Shown piece by piece: positions 10,831 through 17,466 of a DNA stretch of 64,000 nt. Origin of the DNA: Jeongeupia chitinilytica (GTDB lineage: Bacteria; Pseudomonadota; Gammaproteobacteria; Burkholderiales; Chitinibacteraceae); contig NZ_BMYO01000002.1 in NCBI RefSeq assembly GCF_014652315.1, positions 62,001 through 126,000 of the forward strand, read 5' to 3'. Both the position numbers and the translations under genes were made by a program. Within the stretch, counting starts at the first letter, position 1; every line of letters begins with the position of its first letter. Below the pieces are notes generated by a model, which saw nothing but the letters and a program-made list of their open reading frames with translations, searched no databases and was not told where the DNA came from.

Positions 10831-11235
10831 ATGAATAATCAGCATGAGCAAGCGGGACTCAGGCAGAAGCTGTTCAGGAATACGGCGGAGCGCCAAGGCG
10901 CAACGGTGCTACCGGGGTGTTGGGGGGGGGATTACAATGCGGATCAGCTGGCCCTGTATCAAAATGAAAGTAGTTTGGTCTTGTTGTTGGGCCTGAAAGT
11001 GACTGATGATAGAGAAGGGACGATTAATTTGGATACCCAATCGCTTGGTCCTTATATGCAGCTTAGTTTGGCCTGGATTAACGCCATGAGTCAATGTCTC
11101 CGTCAAAGTCCGGATTTGGTAGCGTATTCTGAGAAGATTGATGAGGCACTTGCGCGCGGAGCGCTGATTGCTGCCGTTATGGTGTTGGCTATGGGTAGTC
11201 AGCAAGTGGATATAATTCGTGTTGGTGTGGTGTAA
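10831..11235 (+). CDS. Hypothetical protein with internal G9 tract, downstream of CDI module
   Basis: 134 residues, beginning 13 bp after the immunity gene with AAGG a few bases upstream of the ATG. I do not recognise a family and there is no signal peptide. The middle reads LGPYMQLSLAWINAMSQ and the C-terminus is hydrophobic (LIAAVMVLAMG). A run of nine G residues (10922-10930) lies inside the frame near codon 31, so a one-base slip would truncate the product early. It may be a second or orphan immunity gene, or the 5' part of a gene decayed further downstream, since the next several hundred bases hold only gene fragments. Confidence 0.5.
   Translation: MNNQHEQAGLRQKLFRNTAERQGATVLPGCWGGDYNADQLALYQNESSLVLLLGLKVTDDREGTINLDTQSLGPYMQLSLAWINAMSQCLRQSPDLVAYSEKIDEALARGALIAAVMVLAMGSQQVDIIRVGVV
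10922..10930 (+). repeat. Homopolymeric G9 tract inside an ORF
   Basis: Nine consecutive G residues lie within the 134-codon ORF downstream of the immunity gene. Tracts of this length are classical slipped-strand (phase-variation) sites in Neisseria and relatives. Whether this one varies cannot be seen from a single sequence. Confidence 0.7.
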
Positions 11236-11366
11236 AACGAGGTGAATTTCAAGTTGGATTAACAACCGAACTAGCCAGGTTTGATGTTCCTGTGCCGATT
11301 GCGTCATATTTCAGCCTAAACCCCATCTTGCGCAGGTTTTGATTTTCGGTTCGAGCTCAAGGCAGG

Positions 11367-11531
11367 GATGCTGGTGCCACGCAGTGTGGCCATGACGCCC
11401 ACCTCTTGGGACTCGATCGTATGCAGCAGTTGGCTCGTCAATATGGTGGTGAATGTGTTTCGACGACTTACCTTGATGTCTGGAACCCGCTGCAATGGCG
11501 TTGTGCTGAAGGGCATGAGTGGTTGAACTAG
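11367..11531 (+). pseudogene. Fragment of a zinc-ribbon-type protein
   Basis: The frame reads TQCGHDAH, then QLARQYGGECVS, then PLQWRCAEGHEWLN and a stop. The GGEC...W.CA.GHEW pattern is the repeated zinc-ribbon/treble-clef motif found in some accessory nucleic-acid-related proteins. No plausible start with a ribosome binding site exists, and the frame runs straight into the reversed integrase remnant, with the TAG at the junction (11529-11531). This is a fragment left by deletion or recombination in a decayed element. Confidence 0.45.
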
Positions 11532-11866
11532 GCGCGCGCTACCGCTTCGAAGCTGTTGCTGTTGCCGATGGTGGCTGCAATGTTGTTGGCTTTCCACTGT
11601 TCGCGCGGGTCGACACCGCCAGCTAACAAGGAACGGGCATCTTCGCGCTGCTAGCGGGTTTTGGTCAGTGAAACGGTGGGGTAGTCGCCAAACGAGAGCA
11701 GGCTGGATTTCCCGTTGGGCTTGGTGCACGTGAACCGCAACAGCTTGCCGCCGGTTCGCTTCACCAGCAGATACAGGCCACCCCCATCGAACAGTGTGCA
11801 GTCCTTCTAGCCGGCTTTGGCATTCCTGCAGGCGGTATCGGTCAGGGGCTTTGCAGGGTGCGCCAT
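11528..11866 (-). pseudogene. P4-type tyrosine integrase, truncated N-terminal remnant
   Basis: Read on the minus strand from an ATG at 11866, the frame gives PLTDTACRNAKA, FDGGGLYLLVK, KLLRFTC, LSFGDYPTVSLTKTR and LLAGGVDPREQWKA. This is the N-terminal DUF4102/arm-binding domain of P4-family integrases. In-frame stops lie at 11807-11809, 11651-11653 and 11528-11530, and the catalytic domain is absent. It abuts the 3' end of ssrA and points away from it, the standard layout for an integrase of an ssrA-integrated element. It is therefore a scar of a former genomic island between the CDI module and ssrA. Confidence 0.8.
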
Positions 11867-11981
11867 TGGGGCATCCTTAGGTATACGTTTGGAGCATCAG
11901 CTCGGCATCCGGCGCCGTATACCGAAAGGTATATCAAAAACGTGGGCTGTAGCGACATGCGATGACATGCTACGGACAAAG

Positions 11982-12016
11982 AAAAACCCCCGAAAGCTAG
12001 GCTTTACGGGGGTTTA
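11982..12016 (-). terminator. Rho-independent terminator of ssrA
   Basis: On the minus strand an AAACCCCCG / CGGGGGTTT stem encloses a short loop that itself contains AAGCCTAGCTT pairing, and it is followed by a T-rich tail. It lies 35-70 bp beyond the tmRNA CCA end. Confidence 0.8.
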
Positions 12017-12025
12017 TAGGTGTGT

Positions 12026-12039
12026 CACGACATGTCGTG
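12026..12039. repeat. Perfect 14-bp palindrome next to the ssrA 3' end
   Basis: CACGACATGTCGTG is a perfect inverted repeat between the tmRNA 3' end and its terminator. It may be a 3'-trailer processing hairpin or a recombination or regulatory site of the former element. Its function is not known from the sequence. Confidence 0.55.
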
Positions 12040-12050
12040 AAACTGTCATT

Positions 12051-12417
12051 TGGTGGAGCCGGCGGGAGTCGAACCCGCGTCCGAAAGCCCTCCACGAAGA
12101 GTTCTACATGCGTAGTCTGGCTCATTTGAGTACTTTTAATCGGTGACACGCCAACCGACGGGCTTGGCACCAGCGAGTTACCTTAGGTTTGACTCCGTCT
12201 CAAGTAACCCGAGCCGAAGCGATCCCATCTAAATGACTCTGCTGCCGGTTGCCCGGCCTACCCGATGGGAGAAGTAGTGCAGAGTCCCGCGCGATTAAGC
12301 AGCGAGAGCGTAGTCTTGGTCGTTTGCGACTAAGAATTTTCAGCGTTTTACGGGGTGACTGAAATCCCGGCATGCCCTCATCCGCTTTGTAACCCCCGTC
12401 GAAACCATGGCGGCCCC
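12051..12417 (-). ncRNA. ssrA: Transfer-messenger RNA (tmRNA, 10Sa RNA)
   Basis: The minus strand begins GGGGCCGCCATGGTTTCGAC and ends GGTTCGACTCCCGCCGGCTC followed by CACCA. These are the 5' and 3' halves of the alanyl-tRNA-like domain, with an encoded CCA at 12053-12051. The tag reading frame (12327 down to 12295) encodes ANDQDYALAA and a stop, the proteolysis tag added to stalled polypeptides during trans-translation. The length of 367 nt is normal for a one-piece proteobacterial tmRNA. Its 3' end served as the attachment site for the degraded integrase element beside it. Confidence 0.97.
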
Positions 12418-12432
12418 AGATGTAGCGAGGTG

Positions 12433-12438
12433 ATTATA
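12433..12438 (-). promoter_or_regulatory. Likely -10 element of the ssrA promoter
   Basis: A perfect TATAAT on the minus strand lies 16 bp upstream of the mature tmRNA 5' end. This fits transcription of a short leader later removed by RNase P. The -35 region is GC-rich and not convincing. Confidence 0.5.
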
Positions 12439-12551
12439 CCGCGTTTGCGTGCGGAGGGCGCAGCGGAAATCTTGCGCTGGATAAGGACGCGACGGCGCGG
12501 TTCGGTTTATCGTTGGAGATGGCCCGGTTCGGGCGTTGCAGGAGAGGACGG

Positions 12552-13532
12552 ATGTTCAAGGCGGTCTATCTGACACGGGACGGCGAATTCAAGGCGCAGG
12601 TGGCGGAGCTGGATGACGCGCTTCTGCCGCCTCAGGGCGTGACGTTGCGCGTCGACTATTCGACGCTGAACTACAAGGATGCTTTGGCGCTGACCGACAG
12701 CGGGCCGGTGGTGCGGCAGTTTCCGATGGTGGCCGGTGTTGACGCGGTCGGCACGGTGACCGAGTCGGATTCGCTCGATTTTGCACCGGGCGAGAAGGTG
12801 ATTCTCAACGGCTGGGGTTGCGGCGAGACGACCTGGGGGGCGCTGGCACAGCGCGCCCGGGTTCCGGCCGAAGGGCTGGTGCGATTGCCGTCCGGTCTGA
12901 GCCCGCATGATGCAATGGCGCTCGGTACCGCCGGCTATACGGCGATGCTGTGCGTGCAGGCATTGAAGCGACACGGGCTCACCCCGACCGGCGGTCCGGT
13001 GCTGGTGACCGGTGCAACCGGCGGCGTCGGCTCGGTGGCGGTGATGCTGCTGGCCAGACTGGGTTTCGAAGTGGTTGCCGTCACTGGCAAGGCGGATGCG
13101 GCCGTTTATCTGCGTACGCTCGGTGCGGCCGAGGTGATCGACCGGACCGGCCTGTCCGGTGCCGGCAAGCCGCTGCAGAAAGAGCGCTGGGCTGGCGTTG
13201 TCGATTCGGTCGGCAGTCATGTGCTGGCGAACGCTTGCGCGCAGGTGCGACGTGACGGGGCGGTGGCAGCCTGCGGTCTGGCCGGCGGAATGGATTTTCC
13301 GGCGACGGTAGCGCCATTCATCCTGCGCGGCGTGACGCTGTACGGCATCGACAGCGTCTACGCTCCACGGGCGCAGCGGCAGGAAGCATGGAACCTGCTG
13401 GCGGGACTGATCGATCCGGCACTGCTCGCCAGCACCAGTACCGAAATCGGGCTGGCCGATACCTTTGGCGCTGCGGCCGACATCATTGCCGGCCGGCATC
13501 GTGGCCGCTTCATCGTCGATGTGAATCGCTGA
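12552..13532 (+). CDS. acuI: Acrylyl-CoA reductase / YhdH-AcuI family quinone oxidoreductase
   Basis: 326 residues, a zinc-independent medium-chain dehydrogenase/reductase using NADPH. The start at MFKAVYL is chosen for the GGAGAGGACG ribosome binding site directly upstream and because family members begin here. Family features in order: LRVDYSTLNYKDALAL near residue 35, GVDAVGTV near 67, LGTAGYTAMLCV near 124, the nucleotide-binding VTGATGGVGSVAVMLL near 152, and SVYAPRAQRQEAWNLLA near 275. AcuI reduces acrylyl-CoA to propionyl-CoA in DMSP/acrylate detoxification; YhdH orthologues are common in proteobacteria without DMSP metabolism, so the physiological substrate here is open. It appears monocistronic and is separated from gph by a bidirectional terminator. 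Confidence 0.92.
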   Translation: MFKAVYLTRDGEFKAQVAELDDALLPPQGVTLRVDYSTLNYKDALALTDSGPVVRQFPMVAGVDAVGTVTESDSLDFAPGEKVILNGWGCGETTWGALAQRARVPAEGLVRLPSGLSPHDAMALGTAGYTAMLCVQALKRHGLTPTGGPVLVTGATGGVGSVAVMLLARLGFEVVAVTGKADAAVYLRTLGAAEVIDRTGLSGAGKPLQKERWAGVVDSVGSHVLANACAQVRRDGAVAACGLAGGMDFPATVAPFILRGVTLYGIDSVYAPRAQRQEAWNLLAGLIDPALLASTSTEIGLADTFGAAADIIAGRHRGRFIVDVNR

Positions 13533-13545
13533 TCCGGCTTACCCT

Positions 13546-13578
13546 TTAAAAAAGCCCCGGCATGCGGGGCTTTTTTTT
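13546..13578. terminator. Bidirectional terminator between acuI and gph
   Basis: AAAAAAGCCCCGGCATGCGG continues into GGC and a run of T. A GC-rich stem with A and T tails on opposite sides serves the convergent genes on both strands. Confidence 0.9.
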
Positions 13579-13586
13579 GTGCCGGT

Positions 13587-14240
13587 TCAGTCCGGCAAAT
13601 GCGCGAGCAGGTCCAGCGGGTGGGCGATGCGCAGGTCCGCGCCCCAGGCGATGGGTTGGTCGTCAACGCTGATGTAGCCGTAATCGGCGATCACCGTTTT
13701 CATGCCGACGCGGCGGCCGGCCTCGATGTCGCGCTCGGCATCACCGACGTAGAGACAGCTGGCGGCCGGAACGCCCAGCTGTTCGGCGGCGTGCAGCATC
13801 GGCTTCGGGTCCGGCTTGGCAACGCCGACGGTGTCGCCGGACACGACGCAGCCGGGTTGCACCGGCAGCGGCAGCTCGCGCACCAGCGGATCGGTGAAGC
13901 GGCCGGGTTTGTTGGTGACGATGCCCCAGGGCAGGCCGCGCGCGCCGATGGCGGCGATCAGTTCGGCCACGCCGTCGAACAGGACCGTGCGTTCACACAA
14001 GGCGGTCGCGTAGTGGGCGAGGAAGCGTTCGCGCAGCGCGCTGAAGCTGGCATCGTCCGGGCCGACACCGAAACCGAGACCGATGAGTCCGCGTGCCCCG
14101 TGTGACGCCAGCGGCCGGATTGCTTCGTACGGCTGCTCGGGGCGGCCTTCCTCGACCAGCAAGCGGTTCAGCGCGGCGCCGAGATCGGGGGCGGTGTCGG
14201 CGAGCGTGCCGTCAAGGTCGAACAGGATGGCGCGGATCAT
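13587..14240 (-). CDS. gph: HAD phosphatase: phosphoglycolate phosphatase / MupP-like
   Basis: 217 residues. The start at MIRAILFDLDGTLADT is the usual family N-terminus and contains the catalytic Asp8 and Asp10 (DxDGT). Other HAD motifs are visible: GIVTNKPGRF (motif II region), KPDPKPMLHA (motif III lysine) and YVGDAERDIEAGR (motif IV). Gph hydrolyses 2-phosphoglycolate. The closely related MupP dephosphorylates MurNAc-6-phosphate in cell-wall recycling and in Pseudomonas sits directly after ubiG in a cluster with mtaD, the order seen here, so MupP activity is a real alternative. The stop of ubiG is 16 bp upstream. Confidence 0.9.
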   Translation of the reverse strand: MIRAILFDLDGTLADTAPDLGAALNRLLVEEGRPEQPYEAIRPLASHGARGLIGLGFGVGPDDASFSALRERFLAHYATALCERTVLFDGVAELIAAIGARGLPWGIVTNKPGRFTDPLVRELPLPVQPGCVVSGDTVGVAKPDPKPMLHAAEQLGVPAASCLYVGDAERDIEAGRRVGMKTVIADYGYISVDDQPIAWGADLRIAHPLDLLAHLPD

Positions 14241-14256
14241 GGCGGTGTCCAGTGGA

Positions 14257-14982
14257 TTACAACGGTTTGCGGCAGGCGACGAGGTAGTTGACGTCGGCAT
14301 CGTCGGACAGGGCGGCGATGCCGGAAATCGGGTTGTAGCTCATGCCGCTGACCGTGACCGTTTCCAGCCCGGCGGTGCGGGTCATGCGTGCCAGTTCGGA
14401 CGGCTTGATGAACTTGGCGTAGTCGTGCGTGCCGCGCGGCAGCAGGCCCATCAGGTACTCGGCACCGATCACTGCCAGTGCGTAGGCCTTGGGATTGCGG
14501 TTCAGCGTTGAGAAGAACACCCAGCCGCCAGGCCGAACCAGCCGTGCGCAGGCGGCGACGATGCTGGCCGGCGAGGGGACGTGTTCGAGCATTTCCATGC
14601 AGGTGACGACGTCGAAGCTGTCCGGGACTTCGTCGGCCAGGGCCTCGACCGCCACACAGCGGTAGTCGACCGAGATGTTCGATTCGAACAGGTGCAGCTT
14701 GGCGACCTTGAGTGACTTTTCCGCCAGATCGATGCCGGTGACCTGTGCACCCGATTGCGCCAGCGCCTCGCTGAGGATGCCGCCACCGCAACCGACGTCG
14801 ACGACCTTCTGCGCGGTCAGCGCAACATGCTCGGTGATGAACTGCAGTCGCAGCGGGTTGATCTGGTGCAAGGGCTTGAACTCGCCGTCCTGATCCCACC
14901 ACTTGTGGGCCAGGGCGGAGAACTTGGCGATTTCGGCCTGATCGGCGTTGACAGGGGCGGCGTTCGGCGGCGTATTGGTCAT
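14257..14982 (-). CDS. ubiG: Ubiquinone biosynthesis O-methyltransferase
   Basis: 241 residues, SAM-dependent class I methyltransferase that performs both O-methylation steps of ubiquinone synthesis. The family-typical FSALAHKWWDQDGEFKPLHQ starts near residue 21, the SAM-binding VVDVGCGGGILSEALAQ near 60-76, and VTCMEMLEHVPSP near 125-137. Length is normal. It follows mtaD on the same strand and is followed closely by gph/mupP, a cluster conserved in other gamma- and betaproteobacteria. Confidence 0.96.
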   Translation of the reverse strand: MTNTPPNAAPVNADQAEIAKFSALAHKWWDQDGEFKPLHQINPLRLQFITEHVALTAQKVVDVGCGGGILSEALAQSGAQVTGIDLAEKSLKVAKLHLFESNISVDYRCVAVEALADEVPDSFDVVTCMEMLEHVPSPASIVAACARLVRPGGWVFFSTLNRNPKAYALAVIGAEYLMGLLPRGTHDYAKFIKPSELARMTRTAGLETVTVSGMSYNPISGIAALSDDADVNYLVACRKPL

Positions 14983-15049
14983 GGTATCGGGGAAAATGCG
15001 GTCAGACCGCCAGTTTACCCCGAGCGCCGCCGCCGCTGAACCGTAATGC

Positions 15050-16360
15050 TCAGCGCGGCGCGATCCGCGCCTGCCAGCGCCGGGCGTTGGCGACCAGTTG
15101 TGCGGACTTGAAACGTGTCAGTTCGCCATTGACGAGTTGCGGCACGCCGGCGATCCACACATGGCTGACTTGGTTGCGGTCAACGGCATAGACGAGGTGC
15201 GATACCGGGTCATAAGCCGGCTGGGTGCCGAGTGCCGACAGATCGACTGCAATCACATCGGCCTGCTTGCCGACTTCGAGGCTGCCGATCCGGTCATCCC
15301 AGCCGAGCGCTTTCGCCCCGTTGATCGTCGCCATCTCGAGCGCCTGCCAGGCCGGCAAGGCGGTCGGATTGCCGCTCTGTCCCTTGGCGAGCAGTGCGGC
15401 GAGCCGGAGCTCGGCAAACAGGTCGAGCTTGTTGTTGCTGGCGGCACCGTCGGTGCCGATGCCGACATTGATGCCGGCGGCGAGCTGATCGGCAATGCGG
15501 GCGAAGCCCGACGCCAGCTTGAGGTTGGACGCCGGGTTGTGCGACACGTGGACGCCGCGTTGTGCCAGCAAGGCGATCTCCGCATCGGTGGTGTGCACCA
15601 TGTGCGCGGCGATCAGCGGGCTGTCGAGCAGGCCGAGCCGGGCCAGGCGTTCGAGCGGGCGCACGCCATGCTGGCGCCGCAGGCTGTCGTCGATTTCGTC
15701 CTGGGTCTCGTGAATGTGGCAATGGATGCCGAGCCCGAGCTCGTCGGCCAGCGTGATCACCCGGCCGAACGTGGCGTCGCTGACGCTGTACGGCGCATGC
15801 GGTGCCAGCGTGAAACCGACCAGCGACTCGCCGGCGAACTCGTCGATGCAGGCCAGCGCGCGACGGATGTACTGGTCGGCGTCGGCTGCGTACGGTGTCG
15901 GAAATTCGAGGATCGAGCAGCCGACCATCATCCGGAAGCCGCTGGCCAGCGCAGCGCGGGCGACTGCGCCATGGTGGAAGTACATGTCGTTGGCACAGGT
16001 CGTGCCGCCGCGGATCATTTCGGCGATCGCCAGCTGGGTGCCGTCGAAGACGAACTCGTCCGACACATGGGCGCCCTCGGCCGGCCAGATATGATCGTTC
16101 AGCCAGTCCATCAGTGCCAGATCGTCGGCATAGCCGCGCAGCAGCGTCATCGCCGAGTGCGTGTGCAGGTTGACGAGGCCCGGCAGCAGCGCGTGTTCGG
16201 GCAGGTCGATGCGTTCGGCGTCCGCGAAGCGGGCAATGGCATCGGCAACGGGCAGGACGGCGACGATACGGTCCTGCTTGATGACCAGCGCGTGGCCGGT
16301 CAGCACTTCGCGTGTTTCGATCTGGATCAGCCAGCGGGGCAGCAGGATCTGTGTGGACAT
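15050..16360 (-). CDS. mtaD: 5-methylthioadenosine / S-adenosylhomocysteine deaminase (TRZ/ATZ amidohydrolase)
   Basis: 436 residues. Amidohydrolase metal-binding motif LVNLHTHSAM (His66, His68), further ligands around IHCHIHET and AAHMVHTTDAE, and the Asp of GTDGAASNNKLDL. It deaminates MTA and SAH, recycling products of SAM-dependent reactions. That suits its place beside the methyltransferase ubiG, whose by-product is SAH. Full length, with no signal peptide. Confidence 0.93.
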   Translation of the reverse strand: MSTQILLPRWLIQIETREVLTGHALVIKQDRIVAVLPVADAIARFADAERIDLPEHALLPGLVNLHTHSAMTLLRGYADDLALMDWLNDHIWPAEGAHVSDEFVFDGTQLAIAEMIRGGTTCANDMYFHHGAVARAALASGFRMMVGCSILEFPTPYAADADQYIRRALACIDEFAGESLVGFTLAPHAPYSVSDATFGRVITLADELGLGIHCHIHETQDEIDDSLRRQHGVRPLERLARLGLLDSPLIAAHMVHTTDAEIALLAQRGVHVSHNPASNLKLASGFARIADQLAAGINVGIGTDGAASNNKLDLFAELRLAALLAKGQSGNPTALPAWQALEMATINGAKALGWDDRIGSLEVGKQADVIAVDLSALGTQPAYDPVSHLVYAVDRNQVSHVWIAGVPQLVNGELTRFKSAQLVANARRWQARIAPR

Positions 16361-16407
16361 GGTGGAAAGTCGGAGACGGTGGGACGGTGAAGAGGAAGCC
16401 GGAAATG

Positions 16408-16438
16408 CAAAAAGCCGACCTTACGGTCGGCTTTTTGT
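16408..16438. terminator. Terminator after the Ala-rich lipoprotein gene
   Basis: AAAAAGCCGACC, then TTAC, then GGTCGGCTTTTT: strong stem with T tail on both strands. For the minus strand it ends the small lipoprotein transcript before mtaD begins. Confidence 0.88.
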
Positions 16439-16453
16439 TGCAGCTTGCTTGAC

Positions 16454-16660
16454 TTACTTGGCAGCCGAAGCAACTTCCGAAGCAGCAGCAGCGACGTCCG
16501 AAGCAGCAGCTTCAACAGCCGAAGCAACTTCCGAAGCAGCAGCTTCAACCGGAGCCGAAGCTTCAACGACAGCCGAAGCGGCAGCCGGAGCTTCTTCTTT
16601 CTTGCCGCAAGCGGTCAGGGCAACGGCGAGCAGGGCAGCAACGAGCAGAGACTGTTTCAT
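16454..16660 (-). CDS. Small Ala-rich lipoprotein
   Basis: 68 residues. The start MKQSLLVAALLAVALTACGKK gives a lipoprotein signal peptide with lipobox LTAC (Cys18). The remainder is a low-complexity repeat of A, E, V and S (VEAAASEVASAVEAAAS type) with short heptad-like spacing that would form a long amphipathic helix. This recalls Lpp-like helical lipoproteins but has no C-terminal Lys/Arg for peptidoglycan linkage beyond a final AAK. An upstream in-frame ATG at 16696 would put 12 residues before the signal and is unlikely. Function unknown. Confidence 0.75.
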   Translation of the reverse strand: MKQSLLVAALLAVALTACGKKEEAPAAASAVVEASAPVEAAASEVASAVEAAASDVAAAASEVASAAK

Positions 16661-16974
16661 TTTTTTCAAACCTTTGAATAAAGACGAGTTGGACAAAAAA
16701 CCACTGGAGCTATCGACCGTAGATCGATGGCTTCTAAAAGCAGTTAGGCATCACTTGACGACCGACAAGGCCAGATTCTAACAACGTTTTTGGCAAAAAG
16801 GTAGGCAAGGGGCGGCTTCGGGTGCATCGTATTGCCTGCCAATTGCAACAACTTGTACAAAGCGGCTGAACGAACCCGCCCTGCTGTACCACTGCCGCCG
16901 GCCCCCGACGGCCGGACGCCAGCGCCGACGCGCTCTGGCTCGATGCTGACGACATGATGTCGTGGTCATCGTGC
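16661..16974. other. Intergenic region between the small lipoprotein and the DUF7931-like gene
   Basis: About 310 bp with no credible gene. It holds the upstream region of the lipoprotein gene, an imperfect inverted repeat (GGTAGGCAA near 16800 and TTGCCTGCC near 16833), and a near-perfect palindrome ACGACAT-G-ATGTCGT near 16943. No promoter can be assigned with confidence. Confidence 0.5.
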
Positions 16975-17466
16975 TCAGATGTACAGCCGATTCCATGCGG
17001 ATTCCGGCTGCGCGCTTGCCCATAACGCGTCAAATTGCTGTTGCAGTAAGGCCACATCGGCCGGATTGCTGCCCAGTGTCGCGTGCGGCCAGTCGGCGTG
17101 ATGCCGCTTCAGGTAGTGTTGCCCGTCGGCAATCGCCAGACCTTGGGCGGACGTTCCGTCATCTTCCGCAACGCGCATCAGCTGCATCCGGTGGCCGAAG
17201 CGGTCGCGCAGCTGCATGAAGCGCGGTGCGGCACTGGCCAGATAGCCGCTGCGCCACGCCAGCAGCTTCAGTTCGCCACCGCCGACGAAGAACGTCCACA
17301 GCCCGTCGCAAACGGCCCGGCTGCCGAGATCGGCCAGCCGGAAATCGTCCTCGGCCAGCAGGAGCGTCCGTCGCGCCGAGGCGACCAGCGCGGCGAACGC
17401 CTCGGCGTAATCGCGATGCCGGTCGATCGCGACCGGGGGCTCAGCCGGCAGGGTGAAGGAAGCCAT
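16975..17466 (-). CDS. Conserved hypothetical protein, PLD-like / DUF7931-like
   Basis: 163 residues. The start at MASFTLPAEPPVA overlaps the 3' end of roxA by 26 bp; the longer in-frame extension is the antisense-like copy of the roxA end and is rejected. Sequence features: ASARRTLLLAEDDFRLADLG, then HRMQLMRVAEDD, IADGQHYLKRHHADW and a C-terminal FDALWASAQPESAWNRL. The layout resembles the DUF7931 domain that follows GNAT domains in some proteobacteria and looks like half of a phospholipase-D fold without the HKD motif. Probably co-transcribed with roxA. Function unknown. Confidence 0.65.
   Translation of the reverse strand: MASFTLPAEPPVAIDRHRDYAEAFAALVASARRTLLLAEDDFRLADLGSRAVCDGLWTFFVGGGELKLLAWRSGYLASAAPRFMQLRDRFGHRMQLMRVAEDDGTSAQGLAIADGQHYLKRHHADWPHATLGSNPADVALLQQQFDALWASAQPESAWNRLYI

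Noticed and set aside
11817..12146. Plus-strand frame across the integrase remnant and into the tmRNA
   Set aside because: It runs into the 3' half of ssrA (giving the familiar SRRESNPRPKA-like spurious peptide) and has no support as a protein.
12513..12551. Extended N-terminus for acuI
   Set aside because: The extension gives a basic, family-foreign peptide, while the ATG at 12552 has a strong GGAGAGGACG ribosome site and the normal family start.
16734..17057. Minus-strand ORF in the gap after the DUF7931-like gene
   Set aside because: Composition and lack of domain or ribosome site suggest no gene; treated as intergenic.
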